Program-made: the position numbers and the translations under genes
Part shown: positions 52,761-63,073 of the stretch, one piece after another
Layout: every line of letters starts with the position of its first letter
Position numbering within the stretch: the stretch's first letter is position 1
Origin: JANQJA01 sp965267485
GTDB lineage: Bacteria > Pseudomonadota > Gammaproteobacteria > Pseudomonadales > Azotimanducaceae
Direction: 5' to 3'
DNA: 64,000 nt
NCBI GenBank assembly: GCA_965267485.1
Contig: OZ254080.1
Coordinates: 806,001 to 870,000, forward strand
The notes under the pieces: model-generated
What the model was told of the DNA's origin: nothing
The model's input: only the letters and a program-made list of their open reading frames with translations
Databases searched by the model: none

Positions 52761-54741
52761 CCGCGTGGCCCGGCGGTGGCCCGAGCTTCTGTAGCCGGCA
52801 GACGACCGGATTGTCCTTCACCGGCCAGACCTCGAATCCCTTCAGCAGCAGTATCCGGCCAAGCGCCGGGTCCGGGTCGACCCCGGGCAGTCCCCGCAGG
52901 AACGCCTCGGCGAAGTAGTAGTAGAAGGATGCACGGGACGAATTCACGGCTTCCGGCGGCAGGTCTGCCTCGAGTTCGAAAGCCTGTGCGACAAGCGCAG
53001 GGCCGAGATGGGCAAGGCGCGGCCGGGTGAGCGCGTTGTAAAGGCCGATCATGACGCCCGGGAACGTGGTCTGCAGGCGGGCGAGGTCTTCAGCCTCGGC
53101 GTCGCCAAGCGCGCCCTGCGCGGCGAGCCCGTAAAGCTGGCGGCTGAATCCCGTGAGCAGGTTGACGGCAAACACGCGCTGGTGCGGCTGGATGATCTCG
53201 CCGCCCAGGTAGGCGTCGATGAGACGGCGCCGGAACGCTTCGTGTGCCGGCCCGTGCTGCGGCTGCTCGACGCCGCTGCCGTCGTGGCGCGTGAAGATGC
53301 CGTAGTCCTTCTCGATCGGCAGCGATTCGATCCCGGCTGAATAGACCGGCCGCTCGGCTGCCATGGCCAGTGCCGCGGCGGCGCGGTCGGCCTGGTATTT
53401 GCCCGGCAGCTGATTCGTGAACACGATGTTGTGAATATGGAAGAGGTCGACATCCGGGCGCACGCCTTCGACATAGCGTTGGTACAGCAGGGTCAGCGTC
53501 ATGGTATCGCCCCGCACGATCATCGCTGCGTTCGGGTCCAGTGATTCGAGCACGGTGCGCGAGTAGGCATCGGCCAGCCAGTCGTCCGAGCGGTTGTTCG
53601 CAGGCAGATTGCTGGCAAATGTCAGCAGCAGGGCGAGAATCGCCGGGATGACGCTGGCGGCGATGCCGCGACGAATGTCCATCGTCCGTGTCTGCAGCCA
53701 GTCGACCCCGAGGGCGGCCCAGAGCGCGAGGCAGCACCACGCGACCAGCGGGTACGGCGTAAAGACCGCGGTTGCCGAGTACTGGAAGTCGAAGCCGAGC
53801 AGCAGCGCGAGTCCGACCGTGTGGGCCGCGAAGATGGCGATCAGGCCGGCGTTCACCAGCTTCAGTCTCGACGGCACCGCGAGTAGCACGCCAGCCAGCG
53901 CGAACCCGAGGGCCAGCCACGAGACCTGTTCGGTGGCGTTGACCAGCACCCACCGCACGAAGGCGAGTTTGTCGGTGATGTTCGCCGCGGCCTGATTGTC
54001 CTGGCTCGCATAGGACTCCCGCAGCACGTAGCTCACGAACTCGCCGAACGTCTCGATCGCCCCCGAGTAGCTGACAGCAGGTGCGGGTTTCAGCATCAGC
54101 GAGACGTAGGGCAGCAGACCGAGCAGGCCGGCGCCGATCACAAGTGCGATAAAGCGGGGCTGCCTCAATTGCGCGAGCAGCCAGGGATGCTGTGTCAGCA
54201 CGATGAGCGCGAGACCGGGCAGGGAGAGCAGCGTCAGGGGCCAGTGGTTGGCGAGGCCGAGCCCGGTGAGCAAGGCGATGACGGCGGCAAGCCGGTTCGA
54301 GGGCGCCTGCATGAACCGGATGCAGGTGAGCAGGGTGGCCATGAAGAGGGCGGCATTGAAGGCGTAGACCTCGACGATGATCGACTGCCCCCAGAAGCTC
54401 GCGGAGACCGCCAGCAGCAGGCCACCGAAGATGGCTGGCAGGCGGCGCGTGCCGATCTGCAGCAACACGGCGACCGCAAGCGCCGCAGCCAGTGCCCCGA
54501 AGAACGCGGATAGCCCGTTGCCCAGCAGGACCGGGTTGATCGGCAACCAGTACAGCGGGGTGCAGATCAGCGTGAACAGCGGGTAGCCCGGCGGATGGGC
54601 GATGCCCCCGGTGGCGCAGACGCCATTGAACAGGCCGGCATCCTCGATCGTGATCAGCCGCGGCATGGTCGCAAGGTAGGTGGCGAAAGCAGCGATGAAC
54701 ACGGGCCCGGCCGTGGCGGCGAGTGTTCTCAGGGGGACCAC
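52696..54741 (-). CDS. DUF2723 family membrane protein
   Basis: The 681-residue product has an N-terminal GT-C-like membrane half (about 10 helices, to about residue 375). It has the DUF2723 opening: LITIEDAGLFNGVCATGGIA followed by HPPGYPLFTLICTP, and the following loop SASFWGQSIIVEVYAFNAAL. The C-terminal 300 residues are soluble. The family is related to protein O-mannosyltransferases, but its substrate is unknown. It starts with a GTG that overlaps the alkyltransferase-like gene by 13 bp. Confidence 0.8.
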   Translation of the reverse strand: MVPLRTLAATAGPVFIAAFATYLATMPRLITIEDAGLFNGVCATGGIAHPPGYPLFTLICTPLYWLPINPVLLGNGLSAFFGALAAALAVAVLLQIGTRRLPAIFGGLLLAVSASFWGQSIIVEVYAFNAALFMATLLTCIRFMQAPSNRLAAVIALLTGLGLANHWPLTLLSLPGLALIVLTQHPWLLAQLRQPRFIALVIGAGLLGLLPYVSLMLKPAPAVSYSGAIETFGEFVSYVLRESYASQDNQAAANITDKLAFVRWVLVNATEQVSWLALGFALAGVLLAVPSRLKLVNAGLIAIFAAHTVGLALLLGFDFQYSATAVFTPYPLVAWCCLALWAALGVDWLQTRTMDIRRGIAASVIPAILALLLTFASNLPANNRSDDWLADAYSRTVLESLDPNAAMIVRGDTMTLTLLYQRYVEGVRPDVDLFHIHNIVFTNQLPGKYQADRAAAALAMAAERPVYSAGIESLPIEKDYGIFTRHDGSGVEQPQHGPAHEAFRRRLIDAYLGGEIIQPHQRVFAVNLLTGFSRQLYGLAAQGALGDAEAEDLARLQTTFPGVMIGLYNALTRPRLAHLGPALVAQAFELEADLPPEAVNSSRASFYYYFAEAFLRGLPGVDPDPALGRILLLKGFEVWPVKDNPVVCRLQKLGPPPGHAVTQASYQAACAPRDASVPAPE

Positions 54742-55034
54742 TGGTAGTCCTTCAGTCGAACCTTGCCGCCGATGAGGCTAACGCCCTCGGCGGCGAGGCG
54801 TTCCTGCTGTCGGGCCGCCGCCGGGTTGGAGATTCGGCCCTGGGCGTTGATCACCCGGTGCCAGGGCAGGCGCGTGCCCGGCGGCAGCTTTGACAGGATG
54901 CGGCCGACGAGGCGTGACTGGTTTGGCATGCCCGCAAGGTTGGCGACCTGGCCGTAGGTCGCGACCCGCCCCGGGGGGATGGCGGCGACGATTTGCCAGA
55001 CGCGTTCGCGAGCGGCCTCGAGGCTCTCACTCAT
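54729..55034 (-). CDS. Alkyltransferase-like protein (ATL)
   Basis: The 101-residue product is the O6-alkylguanine DNA-binding fold without a catalytic Cys. The site reads RLPWHRVINAQGRIS, where active Ogt/MGMT has PCHR. ATYGQVANLAG and RLVGRILSKLPP are conserved DNA-binding parts. ATLs flag bulky O6-alkylguanine for nucleotide excision repair. The downstream gene is a DUF2723 membrane protein, probably in the same transcript. Confidence 0.92.
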   Translation of the reverse strand: MSESLEAARERVWQIVAAIPPGRVATYGQVANLAGMPNQSRLVGRILSKLPPGTRLPWHRVINAQGRISNPAAARQQERLAAEGVSLIGGKVRLKDYQWSP

Positions 55035-55059
55035 GGAACAAAAAAATTTCCATGTCGGG

Positions 55060-55084
55060 TTGAAACTGAATATATCGCCCCTAT
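55060..55084 (+). promoter_or_regulatory. Sigma-32 (RpoH)-type heat-shock promoter of groESL
   Basis: TTGAAA (55060-55065) and CCCCTAT (55078-55084) are spaced by 12 bp and match the CTTGAAA / CCCCATNT pattern. It lies just before the CIRCE element, about 145 bp upstream of groES. Confidence 0.7.
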
Positions 55085-55086
55085 GA

Positions 55087-55113
55087 TTAGCACTCCTTTG
55101 AGGAGAGTGCTAA
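55087..55113 (+). promoter_or_regulatory. CIRCE operator (HrcA binding site)
   Basis: TTAGCACTC-N9-GAGTGCTAA is a perfect copy of the CIRCE inverted repeat, centred at 55100. It sits directly downstream of the sigma-32-like -10 box, so a repressor there would block groESL initiation. hrcA itself is not in the window. Confidence 0.97.
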
Positions 55114-55230
55114 TTCTCGCCGGAGCGCCCGCGAACAAGGGCACGGGTGCGGGATTAGCGTTGTGAAAGTTGATCAGGATGCCTGCGACAGCGACGGCTG
55201 GGGCATCTGCACCATGAATGGGAGACTAGA

Positions 55231-55518
55231 ATGAGTATCCGTCCATTGCAAGATCGTGTGGTCGTACGCCGCACGGAGGAAGAAACCAAGTCAGCGGGAG
55301 GGATCGTCATTCCCGACTCGGCTGCCGAAAAGCCCTCCCAGGGGGAAGTTATCGCTGTCGGTCCGGGCAAGAAGCTGGACAACGGCACCGTTCAGGAAGT
55401 CGACCTGAAGGCTGGCGACAAAGTGATCTTTGGCCAGTACGCGGGCAACACCGTCAAGGTTGATGGCGAGGAACTCCTCATCATGTCCGAAAACGAAATC
55501 TTCGGCGTCATCGAGTAA
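55231..55518 (+). CDS. groES: Co-chaperonin GroES
   Basis: A 95-residue heptameric lid of the GroEL chamber. It begins MSIRPLQDRVVVRRTEEETK, then the mobile loop SAGGIVIPDSAAEKPSQGEV and the C-terminal strand VDGEELLIMSENEIFGVIE. GGGAGA lies 7-12 bp before the ATG. groEL follows after 35 bp in the same operon. Confidence 0.98.
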   Translation: MSIRPLQDRVVVRRTEEETKSAGGIVIPDSAAEKPSQGEVIAVGPGKKLDNGTVQEVDLKAGDKVIFGQYAGNTVKVDGEELLIMSENEIFGVIE

Positions 55519-55553
55519 CACCCACCAGATTCCAGAATTAAGGACGAAAGACT

Positions 55554-57194
<1,641 letters not shown>

Positions 57195-57304
57195 GAACGT
57201 CTTTCGCGCAAAGCGCGAAAACGTTCGGGCTGAGTGCTCCGCGCCGAAGGCGCGAGAACACGAAGTCCGCCCCAACAGCACGTTCTTGTCTTGCAAGAAC
57301 GTGC
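57195..57304. repeat. Series of three hairpins after groEL
   Basis: Directly after the groEL stop come a long stem at 57195-57226 (GAACGT and TTTCGCGC arms, one bulged C), a stem at 57240-57254 (CGCGCC-GAA-GGCGCG) and a perfect 11 bp stem at 57278-57304 (GCACGTTCTTG / CAAGAACGTGC). They may stabilise the groESL mRNA or be remnants of small palindromic elements. The string AAGAACGT occurs in both the first and third hairpins. Confidence 0.6.
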
Positions 57305-57333
57305 GAACGGGGCAAGCCGCTACGAAGCAATAC

Positions 57334-57360
57334 AAAAAGCCCCGCCCCGCGGGGCTTTTT
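57334..57360 (+). terminator. Intrinsic terminator of groESL
   Basis: AAAAAGCCCCGC (57334-57345) pairs with GCGGGGCTTTTT (57349-57360) in an 11 bp GC-rich stem with A and T tracts on both sides. It ends the groESL transcript and could also act on the convergent CYTH-CHAD gene. Confidence 0.9.
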
Positions 57361-57458
57361 CTGCCCGCACCAAACCCTGCCCTGAGGCCCATGCGAAACA
57401 TGCGCCGAAGGATCTGCGGGCAAGGTGAAAGCGCTTGGGTGCGGCGCGCTGCGAGAGG

Positions 57459-57482
57459 CCCTTCGCTACGCTCAGGGCGAAG
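57459..57482. repeat. REP-like palindrome at the end of the CYTH-CHAD gene
   Basis: CCCTTCGCTACGCTCAGGGC plus GAAG forms a short palindrome of the CCCTTCG...CAGGGCGAAG type often dispersed in bacterial genomes. It contains the stop codon of the minus-strand gene (57472-57474), so the last residues LTSP are repeat-encoded. Only one copy is visible in this window. Confidence 0.4.
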
Positions 57483-58989
57483 TGAGGGCGCTTTCCCAGA
57501 ACGGCTTGGCGCGCTGCAGCTTGCGCCACAGCGGCTGCGCCGACTTGATGCAGGTCTTGATGCGCTTGTCGGACCACTTGCCGACTTCCATGATGGTTTC
57601 CGGCGACAGCGAATCCAGCGGCACCGTCGCCATCAGATGGCGCGCCACCGTGGCATCGTTGGCCTCGCCAAGCCGGTCCTGCAGATCCTCCATGATGTCG
57701 AGATACGGCTTCACGTTCTCGCCTGCCCACAGGTGAGCGAAGAACTCCGTCGCATAGCGTGCCTTCTTGCCCTTCTTTCGCACCGCGTGCAGATCGTCGG
57801 CACTGAACCGGAACAGCGGGCGGGTATCAACGAGCAGGTCACGCCGGGTCTTGCGGAACACGGCCAAGGCAAAGTCGTGGAGAGACCCTTTCATCTCGTC
57901 ACTCCCGTCCTTTTCGAGCGTCAGCATCCAGCGCTGGAACTGGAGCATCAGTCGCGTATACCGGCGTGAATCCAGCACCTCGATCGCCTCGTCAGTCGCG
58001 CGCTTGCGCTCGGCTTTGGCAACTCTGGCCAAGGCGGCATAGTCGACATCAACATCCGCCTTTCTCAGATTGGGTACGGTTTCATCGAGAAACACGTGCC
58101 AGTCACGCGCGGGCCCCATGCGCTGCTGGAACCATCTGAGCTCGCCGTTGAACGCCTTGCGTTTGTCGTAGGGCAGCACCCGCTTGAAGGCGCGCAGCGC
58201 TGCACGAATCCGCCGGATGGAAACCCGCGACTGGTGAATGCCGCCAGGCTCGCCCGCCAGCGTCGGCGCCCGGTTGGCGTAGAGCTGCGACAGTGCCTCC
58301 CCGACGATGTGCTGGAATGCCTCGCCAACGGTGAGATCGGGCGGCAGCGAAACCTTGCCGGCCTTGGTTGGTTTCGGCCGCAGCGACGGGCGGGCCAGTG
58401 CGTAGCCCCGCTGGGCCTTGGTCGCGTAGCGAAGTGACATGTCGAAACGCTCAGCGAGGGCGGCCACGCGATCGAGCATGGCCACCGGGCTACCCTTGAT
58501 CATCTCGAACTCGACCTCGGTGATCGGTTCAGACCTCGCCGTCGCACCATGGTTGCGAATCTCGCCGACGTCGACGGCCATCTCGAATCGCGCCTTGCGG
58601 TGAGTGAGTACTGCGGTCGTGCGTGTCACATCAGTCGTGAACTGCGGCAGCAGATTCAGACGTTTCCTGCGGTTGCTGATGCGCCGAATGATCGCGTCGT
58701 CGAACAATTCGAGCCTCGGCGTCGCGTCAGGGAGCGGCACCGTGAACTCTTCGAAGTTCTGCATGCCGATCGGACCGTCGGCCGGCACCTTGATTGTCTG
58801 CTCGAACCTGTCACCTTTGCTGCGTACGCGCAGCGCGGCACCCATGCGCCGGAACTGGTGCTGGCGCGTGTCGTAGTACGTGCTTGTGACGTGTTTCGAT
58901 TCGGGTTCTAGTCTGGATATCGCTCGTGAAGCGAGCAGGCGCGCCGCCTCGTCAGCGGTGATCGCGAACTTGATCTCGGTTTCGATCAT
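57472..58989 (-). CDS. CYTH-CHAD domain protein
   Basis: The 505-residue product has an N-terminal CYTH (triphosphate tunnel) domain: MIETEIKFAI gives the ExExK motif, with YYDTRQHQFRRMGAALRVR and the Arg/Lys pairs that line the tunnel. The C-terminal CHAD domain (about 220-500) has HQSRVSIRRIRAALRAFKR and later conserved His residues. CHAD proteins bind polyphosphate and the CYTH domain often hydrolyses inorganic triphosphate. The start at ATG 58989 overlaps the small XRE gene by 38 bp. Confidence 0.88.
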   Translation of the reverse strand: MIETEIKFAITADEAARLLASRAISRLEPESKHVTSTYYDTRQHQFRRMGAALRVRSKGDRFEQTIKVPADGPIGMQNFEEFTVPLPDATPRLELFDDAIIRRISNRRKRLNLLPQFTTDVTRTTAVLTHRKARFEMAVDVGEIRNHGATARSEPITEVEFEMIKGSPVAMLDRVAALAERFDMSLRYATKAQRGYALARPSLRPKPTKAGKVSLPPDLTVGEAFQHIVGEALSQLYANRAPTLAGEPGGIHQSRVSIRRIRAALRAFKRVLPYDKRKAFNGELRWFQQRMGPARDWHVFLDETVPNLRKADVDVDYAALARVAKAERKRATDEAIEVLDSRRYTRLMLQFQRWMLTLEKDGSDEMKGSLHDFALAVFRKTRRDLLVDTRPLFRFSADDLHAVRKKGKKARYATEFFAHLWAGENVKPYLDIMEDLQDRLGEANDATVARHLMATVPLDSLSPETIMEVGKWSDKRIKTCIKSAQPLWRKLQRAKPFWESALTSP

Positions 58990-59215
58990 GTAGCTTGTCC
59001 GGCCCTTCCTCTGCCGGGCCGTCGTAGTCGCTGCAGCCCTGGCTGATGGCAAAGCAGGCGAGGCGGACGGTCTTGGGAATGACGACCTTGCTGCCGTCGC
59101 GTTCGCCCTTCTCGTAGTACTGGATCATCCGTCGCTTGAGGCCCAGCGCCTGGGCGGCCTGCTTCTGGGAGAGCTCGAGCGACTTGCGCCAGCGTTTGAA
59201 TTGGCGGGGTGACAT
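58952..59215 (-). CDS. Small XRE-family HTH regulator
   Basis: The 87-residue product has an HTH motif: SPRQFKRWRKSLELSQKQAA then QALGLKRRMIQYYEKGER, the classic XRE five-helix start. It is followed by a short stretch with VVIPKTVRLACFAIS. Its stop lies 38 bp inside the CYTH-CHAD frame, so both are probably on one transcript and translation may be coupled. It could autoregulate the pair; targets are unknown. Confidence 0.78.
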   Translation of the reverse strand: MSPRQFKRWRKSLELSQKQAAQALGLKRRMIQYYEKGERDGSKVVIPKTVRLACFAISQGCSDYDGPAEEGPDKLHDRNRDQVRDHR

Positions 59216-59292
59216 AAAGCGCGTAGTATACGCACCAAGTGCGCCTGAATCTACATTCGGGCAGCACTTTTCTCTGGGGAGGGAAGTGAACC

Positions 59293-59322
59293 GGCCGCAG
59301 CGATCTGGTGCTCGCTGCGGCC
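59293..59322. repeat. GC-rich hairpin between the XRE and TonB-receptor genes
   Basis: A perfect 11 bp stem, GGCCGCAGCGA and TCGCTGCGGCC, encloses an 8 nt loop 28 bp beyond the stop of the TonB receptor. No T-run follows on either strand, so it is a weak intrinsic terminator at best and may instead protect the mRNA 3' end. Confidence 0.5.
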
Positions 59323-59349
59323 GTGTTCATTCTGCAGCGCGGTCGCGGA

Positions 59350-61854
59350 TCAGTAGTCGACCCGCACCCCGATCAGGTAGCGCTCACCGAACTGCTCCAC
59401 CTGGTTCGGCGTACGCGGCGAGTTGCTGTAGCGCACATCCACGTAGTCGCTCAGGTTGTTTGCGTTGGCAAACAGCGTGACGACGCCGGGGAAGTTGTTG
59501 CCGAGCGGCAGCACGTAGCGCACCGACAGGTCAATGCGCTCCTCTTCCGCCCAGAACTCGTTCAGGCTGTCGTTTTCGGTGGTCGACAGCCAGTCATCGC
59601 GGTACTGGTAGTTCAGTCGAACCGACAGGCCGAATTCCTCGAACCACACTGACGTGTTGTAGATGAGATCAGACGTACCGGGCAGCGAGGATTCGATGCC
59701 GAGCGTCGGTGCCGTGAACTCGCTGTCCAGCGCGGTGATGTTGCCGCTGAAACCGAAGCTGTCGAAAGGTGCGGGGAAGTTCGTGATCAGGTTCGCTTCA
59801 ACGCCGACCAGCTGGCCGTCTTTGCCGTTGAAGAACGAGTTGAACACGGTGGGCGTACCCTCGTCGATGAGCCCCGGTGCGTAGATCGAACCATCGGGAA
59901 TCGTCACCGAATCGGCGTAGATGACGTCGTCGATCGCCCGGTAGAACGCGCCAACCGATGCGATCGATGCGGGGCCCATGTACCACTCGAGCGAACCATC
60001 AAAGCCCCACGCCGTCTCGGGATCGATGAACGGGTTACCACCGCTCACTTCGAGCGTTTCGACATCGACCGAGGCCGACGCGCGCATCTCGGAGTAGGTC
60101 GGGCGGCTGACACCGGTGCTGGCCGAAAGGCGCAGCTTCACATCTTCAGAGAGGTTGATGTTCAGATGCGCGCTCGGCAGGAAGTGACGGTAGTTGTCTT
60201 CCTGCGTGACGGCGTTCAGGTCGCCGTTCGCATCGAGCAGGTTGCCGCTGTTCTCGAAGTCGGTGAACTCGACGCGGGCACCGTAGACGAAGGAACCCCA
60301 GGTGAACTCGGTGGTTGCCATCGCATAGACGGCGAGCACGTCTTCGTTGATACCGATCAGCGTCGTCGGGTCGAACTCACGATCAAATCCGCCGACCGCC
60401 GCTTCCCAGGCTGCGCGGAGGCCGATGTTGTCGTGATCACGGCCGCCGACACTGTTGTTGAAGCCGGTATCCCACAGCTTGTCGGTCACGAAGTCAGTGA
60501 TATTGACGGACGACGGGAAGGGATTGAACGCCTGGATGCTGCCGCCGTCTGCTTCCCGGGTGTCGTACTGGAAGCCGAACTTGAAGCGTGTGGGGCGATC
60601 AAACACCGTGATGTCCCGGCCAAAATCTGCTTTCCACTTCACGGCGTCGGTATTGGTTTCGCCGTAGAACGCGATGGCAAAGTTCGCGCCGTACTGCAGC
60701 AGGTTGATGTCAGTGGGCGTCTGCGTACCCACCTGGAACGGCGTCAGAACGGGCGCCTCAACATTCGAGATGTCGTAGCTCGCGGCAATCGTGCCGAACA
60801 GGCTGTAGGGAATCGGCAGGTCGACCAGACTTTCGGTTTGCGTGAAGTTCAATCTCAATTCGATGTCCCAGGTGCCGTCGGTGAAATCGGCGCCGAGCGT
60901 ATTGGTGAAAGTCGAGTTCGTGTACTCGCCGGCCTCGAGCAGTCGGTCGACGAACACCAGCGGCGCGTAACCGCTCGTCGGCGAGACGGGTACGCCTGAA
61001 GCGTCGGCACCATCTGCGATATTGAAGTCCCACTGGTTGCGTTCCTCGAAGTCGATGAACTCGCTGTACAGCGTCGAGAAGAACCAGCGCAGGTCGTCAT
61101 TTGGCCGCGCTTCAAACGTTGCACCCCAGGCATTGTCCTCGCGATAGCCGCGATAGGAGCGGAAGTCGAGGTTGTTCGGCAGGATGCCGTTCGGCGTTTC
61201 CTCGAGTTCCAGCTCGCGGTTGTCGGTGATGCGCCCGCGCTTGTTGTGCGACACGAAGCCGACGACGCCAAAGCTCCCGTTGCTGTAGGAGAGACGAACG
61301 TTGTGCTTGTCGATGTCCTGATCGCCGAGTTCCTGATTGCCGATGCCGCCTTCAAGCGAGGCACGGAAGCCTTCGATCTCGAACGGGTCGAACGTGCCGA
61401 CGTCGATGAAGCCGGCGACCGCCTCACCGGGCATGTCTGGCGTGATGGCCTTGTTCACCCGCACGCTGCTGGTGATGACCGAGGGGAACGAGTCGAAACG
61501 CGGAATGCGCCCGTTTTCGGCACCGAGCACATCAATGCCGTCGAAGGCGATTGCGGTATAGCGGAACGGGGCGCCGCGGAAATTGATGAAGCGCGCCTGA
61601 CCCTGGTCACGTTCGATCGCGAGTCCCGGCACCCGGCCCAGCGAGTCGGCGAGATTCTGGTCGGGGAAGCGGCCGATCGTGTCTGCCGAAATGACATCGA
61701 CAACGTTTTCGGCAAGACGTTTGGCTTCGATGGCCGCGGTCTGGCTTGCTTGGATCGGTTTCGCGACGACCTTGACCTCTTCCATCGCTGCGGCGAGTGG
61801 CGAGAGGGTGAAAACACCGGCGCCGATCAGGGCGGAGATGAGTGGTTTTTTCAT
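59350..61854 (-). CDS. TonB-dependent outer-membrane receptor
   Basis: The 834-residue product has a Sec signal (MKKPLISALIGAGVFTLSPL then AAAMEE), a plug domain (about 50-170: ISADTIGRFPDQNLADSLGR, VPGLAIERDQGQARFINFRG) and a 22-strand barrel ending RYLIGVRVDY with the C-terminal aromatic residue needed for assembly. The plug sequence DTIGRFPDQNLAD.L.R.PG.. is typical of the large subfamily annotated for oligosaccharide or peptide uptake. Ligand unknown. It is divergent from an exported tyrosine phosphatase (164 bp of AT-richer DNA between). Confidence 0.9.
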   Translation of the reverse strand: MKKPLISALIGAGVFTLSPLAAAMEEVKVVAKPIQASQTAAIEAKRLAENVVDVISADTIGRFPDQNLADSLGRVPGLAIERDQGQARFINFRGAPFRYTAIAFDGIDVLGAENGRIPRFDSFPSVITSSVRVNKAITPDMPGEAVAGFIDVGTFDPFEIEGFRASLEGGIGNQELGDQDIDKHNVRLSYSNGSFGVVGFVSHNKRGRITDNRELELEETPNGILPNNLDFRSYRGYREDNAWGATFEARPNDDLRWFFSTLYSEFIDFEERNQWDFNIADGADASGVPVSPTSGYAPLVFVDRLLEAGEYTNSTFTNTLGADFTDGTWDIELRLNFTQTESLVDLPIPYSLFGTIAASYDISNVEAPVLTPFQVGTQTPTDINLLQYGANFAIAFYGETNTDAVKWKADFGRDITVFDRPTRFKFGFQYDTREADGGSIQAFNPFPSSVNITDFVTDKLWDTGFNNSVGGRDHDNIGLRAAWEAAVGGFDREFDPTTLIGINEDVLAVYAMATTEFTWGSFVYGARVEFTDFENSGNLLDANGDLNAVTQEDNYRHFLPSAHLNINLSEDVKLRLSASTGVSRPTYSEMRASASVDVETLEVSGGNPFIDPETAWGFDGSLEWYMGPASIASVGAFYRAIDDVIYADSVTIPDGSIYAPGLIDEGTPTVFNSFFNGKDGQLVGVEANLITNFPAPFDSFGFSGNITALDSEFTAPTLGIESSLPGTSDLIYNTSVWFEEFGLSVRLNYQYRDDWLSTTENDSLNEFWAEEERIDLSVRYVLPLGNNFPGVVTLFANANNLSDYVDVRYSNSPRTPNQVEQFGERYLIGVRVDY

Positions 61855-62018
61855 GGTTGATTTCCGCGTTACAAAAAGCGCGGAGTATTCGGCCGAACCA
61901 TAAATTTTTCGTGAACGTTCTTTTAATTGCGGGGTGTGTTTATCGCTTATTGATCGTGGGTTAACGGATTCTTTGCGAAACGCGCCGAGACTTCCGCCTT
62001 TTCGGTTGAGGTAAAGCC

Positions 62019-63071
62019 ATGTTCATTCGCTCCTGGATATTCTTTCTTGTGCTGTTGCCCTTTGCGGTATCAGCGGAGGTCATGTCGGCCAGCGTCGAAC
62101 GCGACGGTGAGGCGCTGATCCTGATGTGGGCGTCACATCGACCCGTCACCGTCTCGATGACGACTGACCCGTCGATGCCGGGCAAAGTGCTTGCAGAGAA
62201 ACAGCACGACAGCTACCGCGTTGAGCAGGTCGTCGAAGGGCGGCCGTACTTCTGGCTCGACGATGGCCGCGGCCAGCCGGTCATGGTGGCCGAGCGCCTG
62301 CTGCCTCTCGAGGGCGGCAGAAACTTCCGCGATCTTGGTGGCTACACGACCGCTGACGGCAAGCGCGTGAAGTGGGGCAAGGTCTATCGTTCCGGCGTGA
62401 TGAACGGGCTGACTGACGCCGACTACGACTATCTGTCGGGTCTCGGCATCAGGATTGTCTGTGACCTTCGAGAGATGGAGGAGCGCAAGGCGGAGCCGAC
62501 GGTGTGGCGCACGGAGCCGGCGGCGAGCTACGTCACCTGGAACTATGCCAGCGAGAACAATCAGCTGATGGCGAATCTTTTCTCCAATGGCGTGCCATCG
62601 CCCGAGCAGACGCGAAACGTGATGATGGACCTGTATCACGAGATTGCCTACGAACACGGCCCGCGCTACGCGTTCATGTTCGATCAGCTGGCGCAGGGCA
62701 ACATTCCCCTCGCGTTCAACTGCTCTGCCGGCAAGGATCGTGCTGGCACCGGCGCCGCGCTCATTCTTGCAGCGCTCGGTGTCGAACGTGACCAGATCGT
62801 CCGCGACTACGCGCTGTCCGAGACCTATGTGGACTACATCGCCGAGTTCAAGGCGGCGGCGAGCGAGGCGGGCGACGATTCACCCTATGCCTTTCTCGCC
62901 CAGTTGCCGGTCGAGGTCATGGCGCCGCTGATGCGATCCGACCCCGCCTACATCGAGGCAACGCTCGACATGCTCGAAAAGGATCACGGCTCGGTGCTGG
63001 CGTTCATCCAGAACGAGCTCAACGTGACTGACGAGGAGCTGAAGGCGATTCGAGCGCAGCTGCTGGAGTAG
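62019..63071 (+). CDS. Exported tyrosine-phosphatase-like protein
   Basis: The 350-residue product has a Sec signal (MFIRSWIFFLVLLPFAVSAE), then an about 75-residue N-terminal beta domain and a Tyr_phosphatase3 domain (about 95-345). GGRNFRDLGGYTTADGK and RSGVMNGLTDADYDYL are family openings. The P-loop FNCSAGKDRAGTG has nucleophile C235 and the invariant Arg; the usual HC and DRTG are NC and DRAG, so activity may be altered. It is probably periplasmic or lipid-associated. GAGG lies about 8 bp before the ATG. Convergent with the small lipoprotein. Confidence 0.85.
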   Translation: MFIRSWIFFLVLLPFAVSAEVMSASVERDGEALILMWASHRPVTVSMTTDPSMPGKVLAEKQHDSYRVEQVVEGRPYFWLDDGRGQPVMVAERLLPLEGGRNFRDLGGYTTADGKRVKWGKVYRSGVMNGLTDADYDYLSGLGIRIVCDLREMEERKAEPTVWRTEPAASYVTWNYASENNQLMANLFSNGVPSPEQTRNVMMDLYHEIAYEHGPRYAFMFDQLAQGNIPLAFNCSAGKDRAGTGAALILAALGVERDQIVRDYALSETYVDYIAEFKAAASEAGDDSPYAFLAQLPVEVMAPLMRSDPAYIEATLDMLEKDHGSVLAFIQNELNVTDEELKAIRAQLLE

Positions 63072-63073
63072 GC

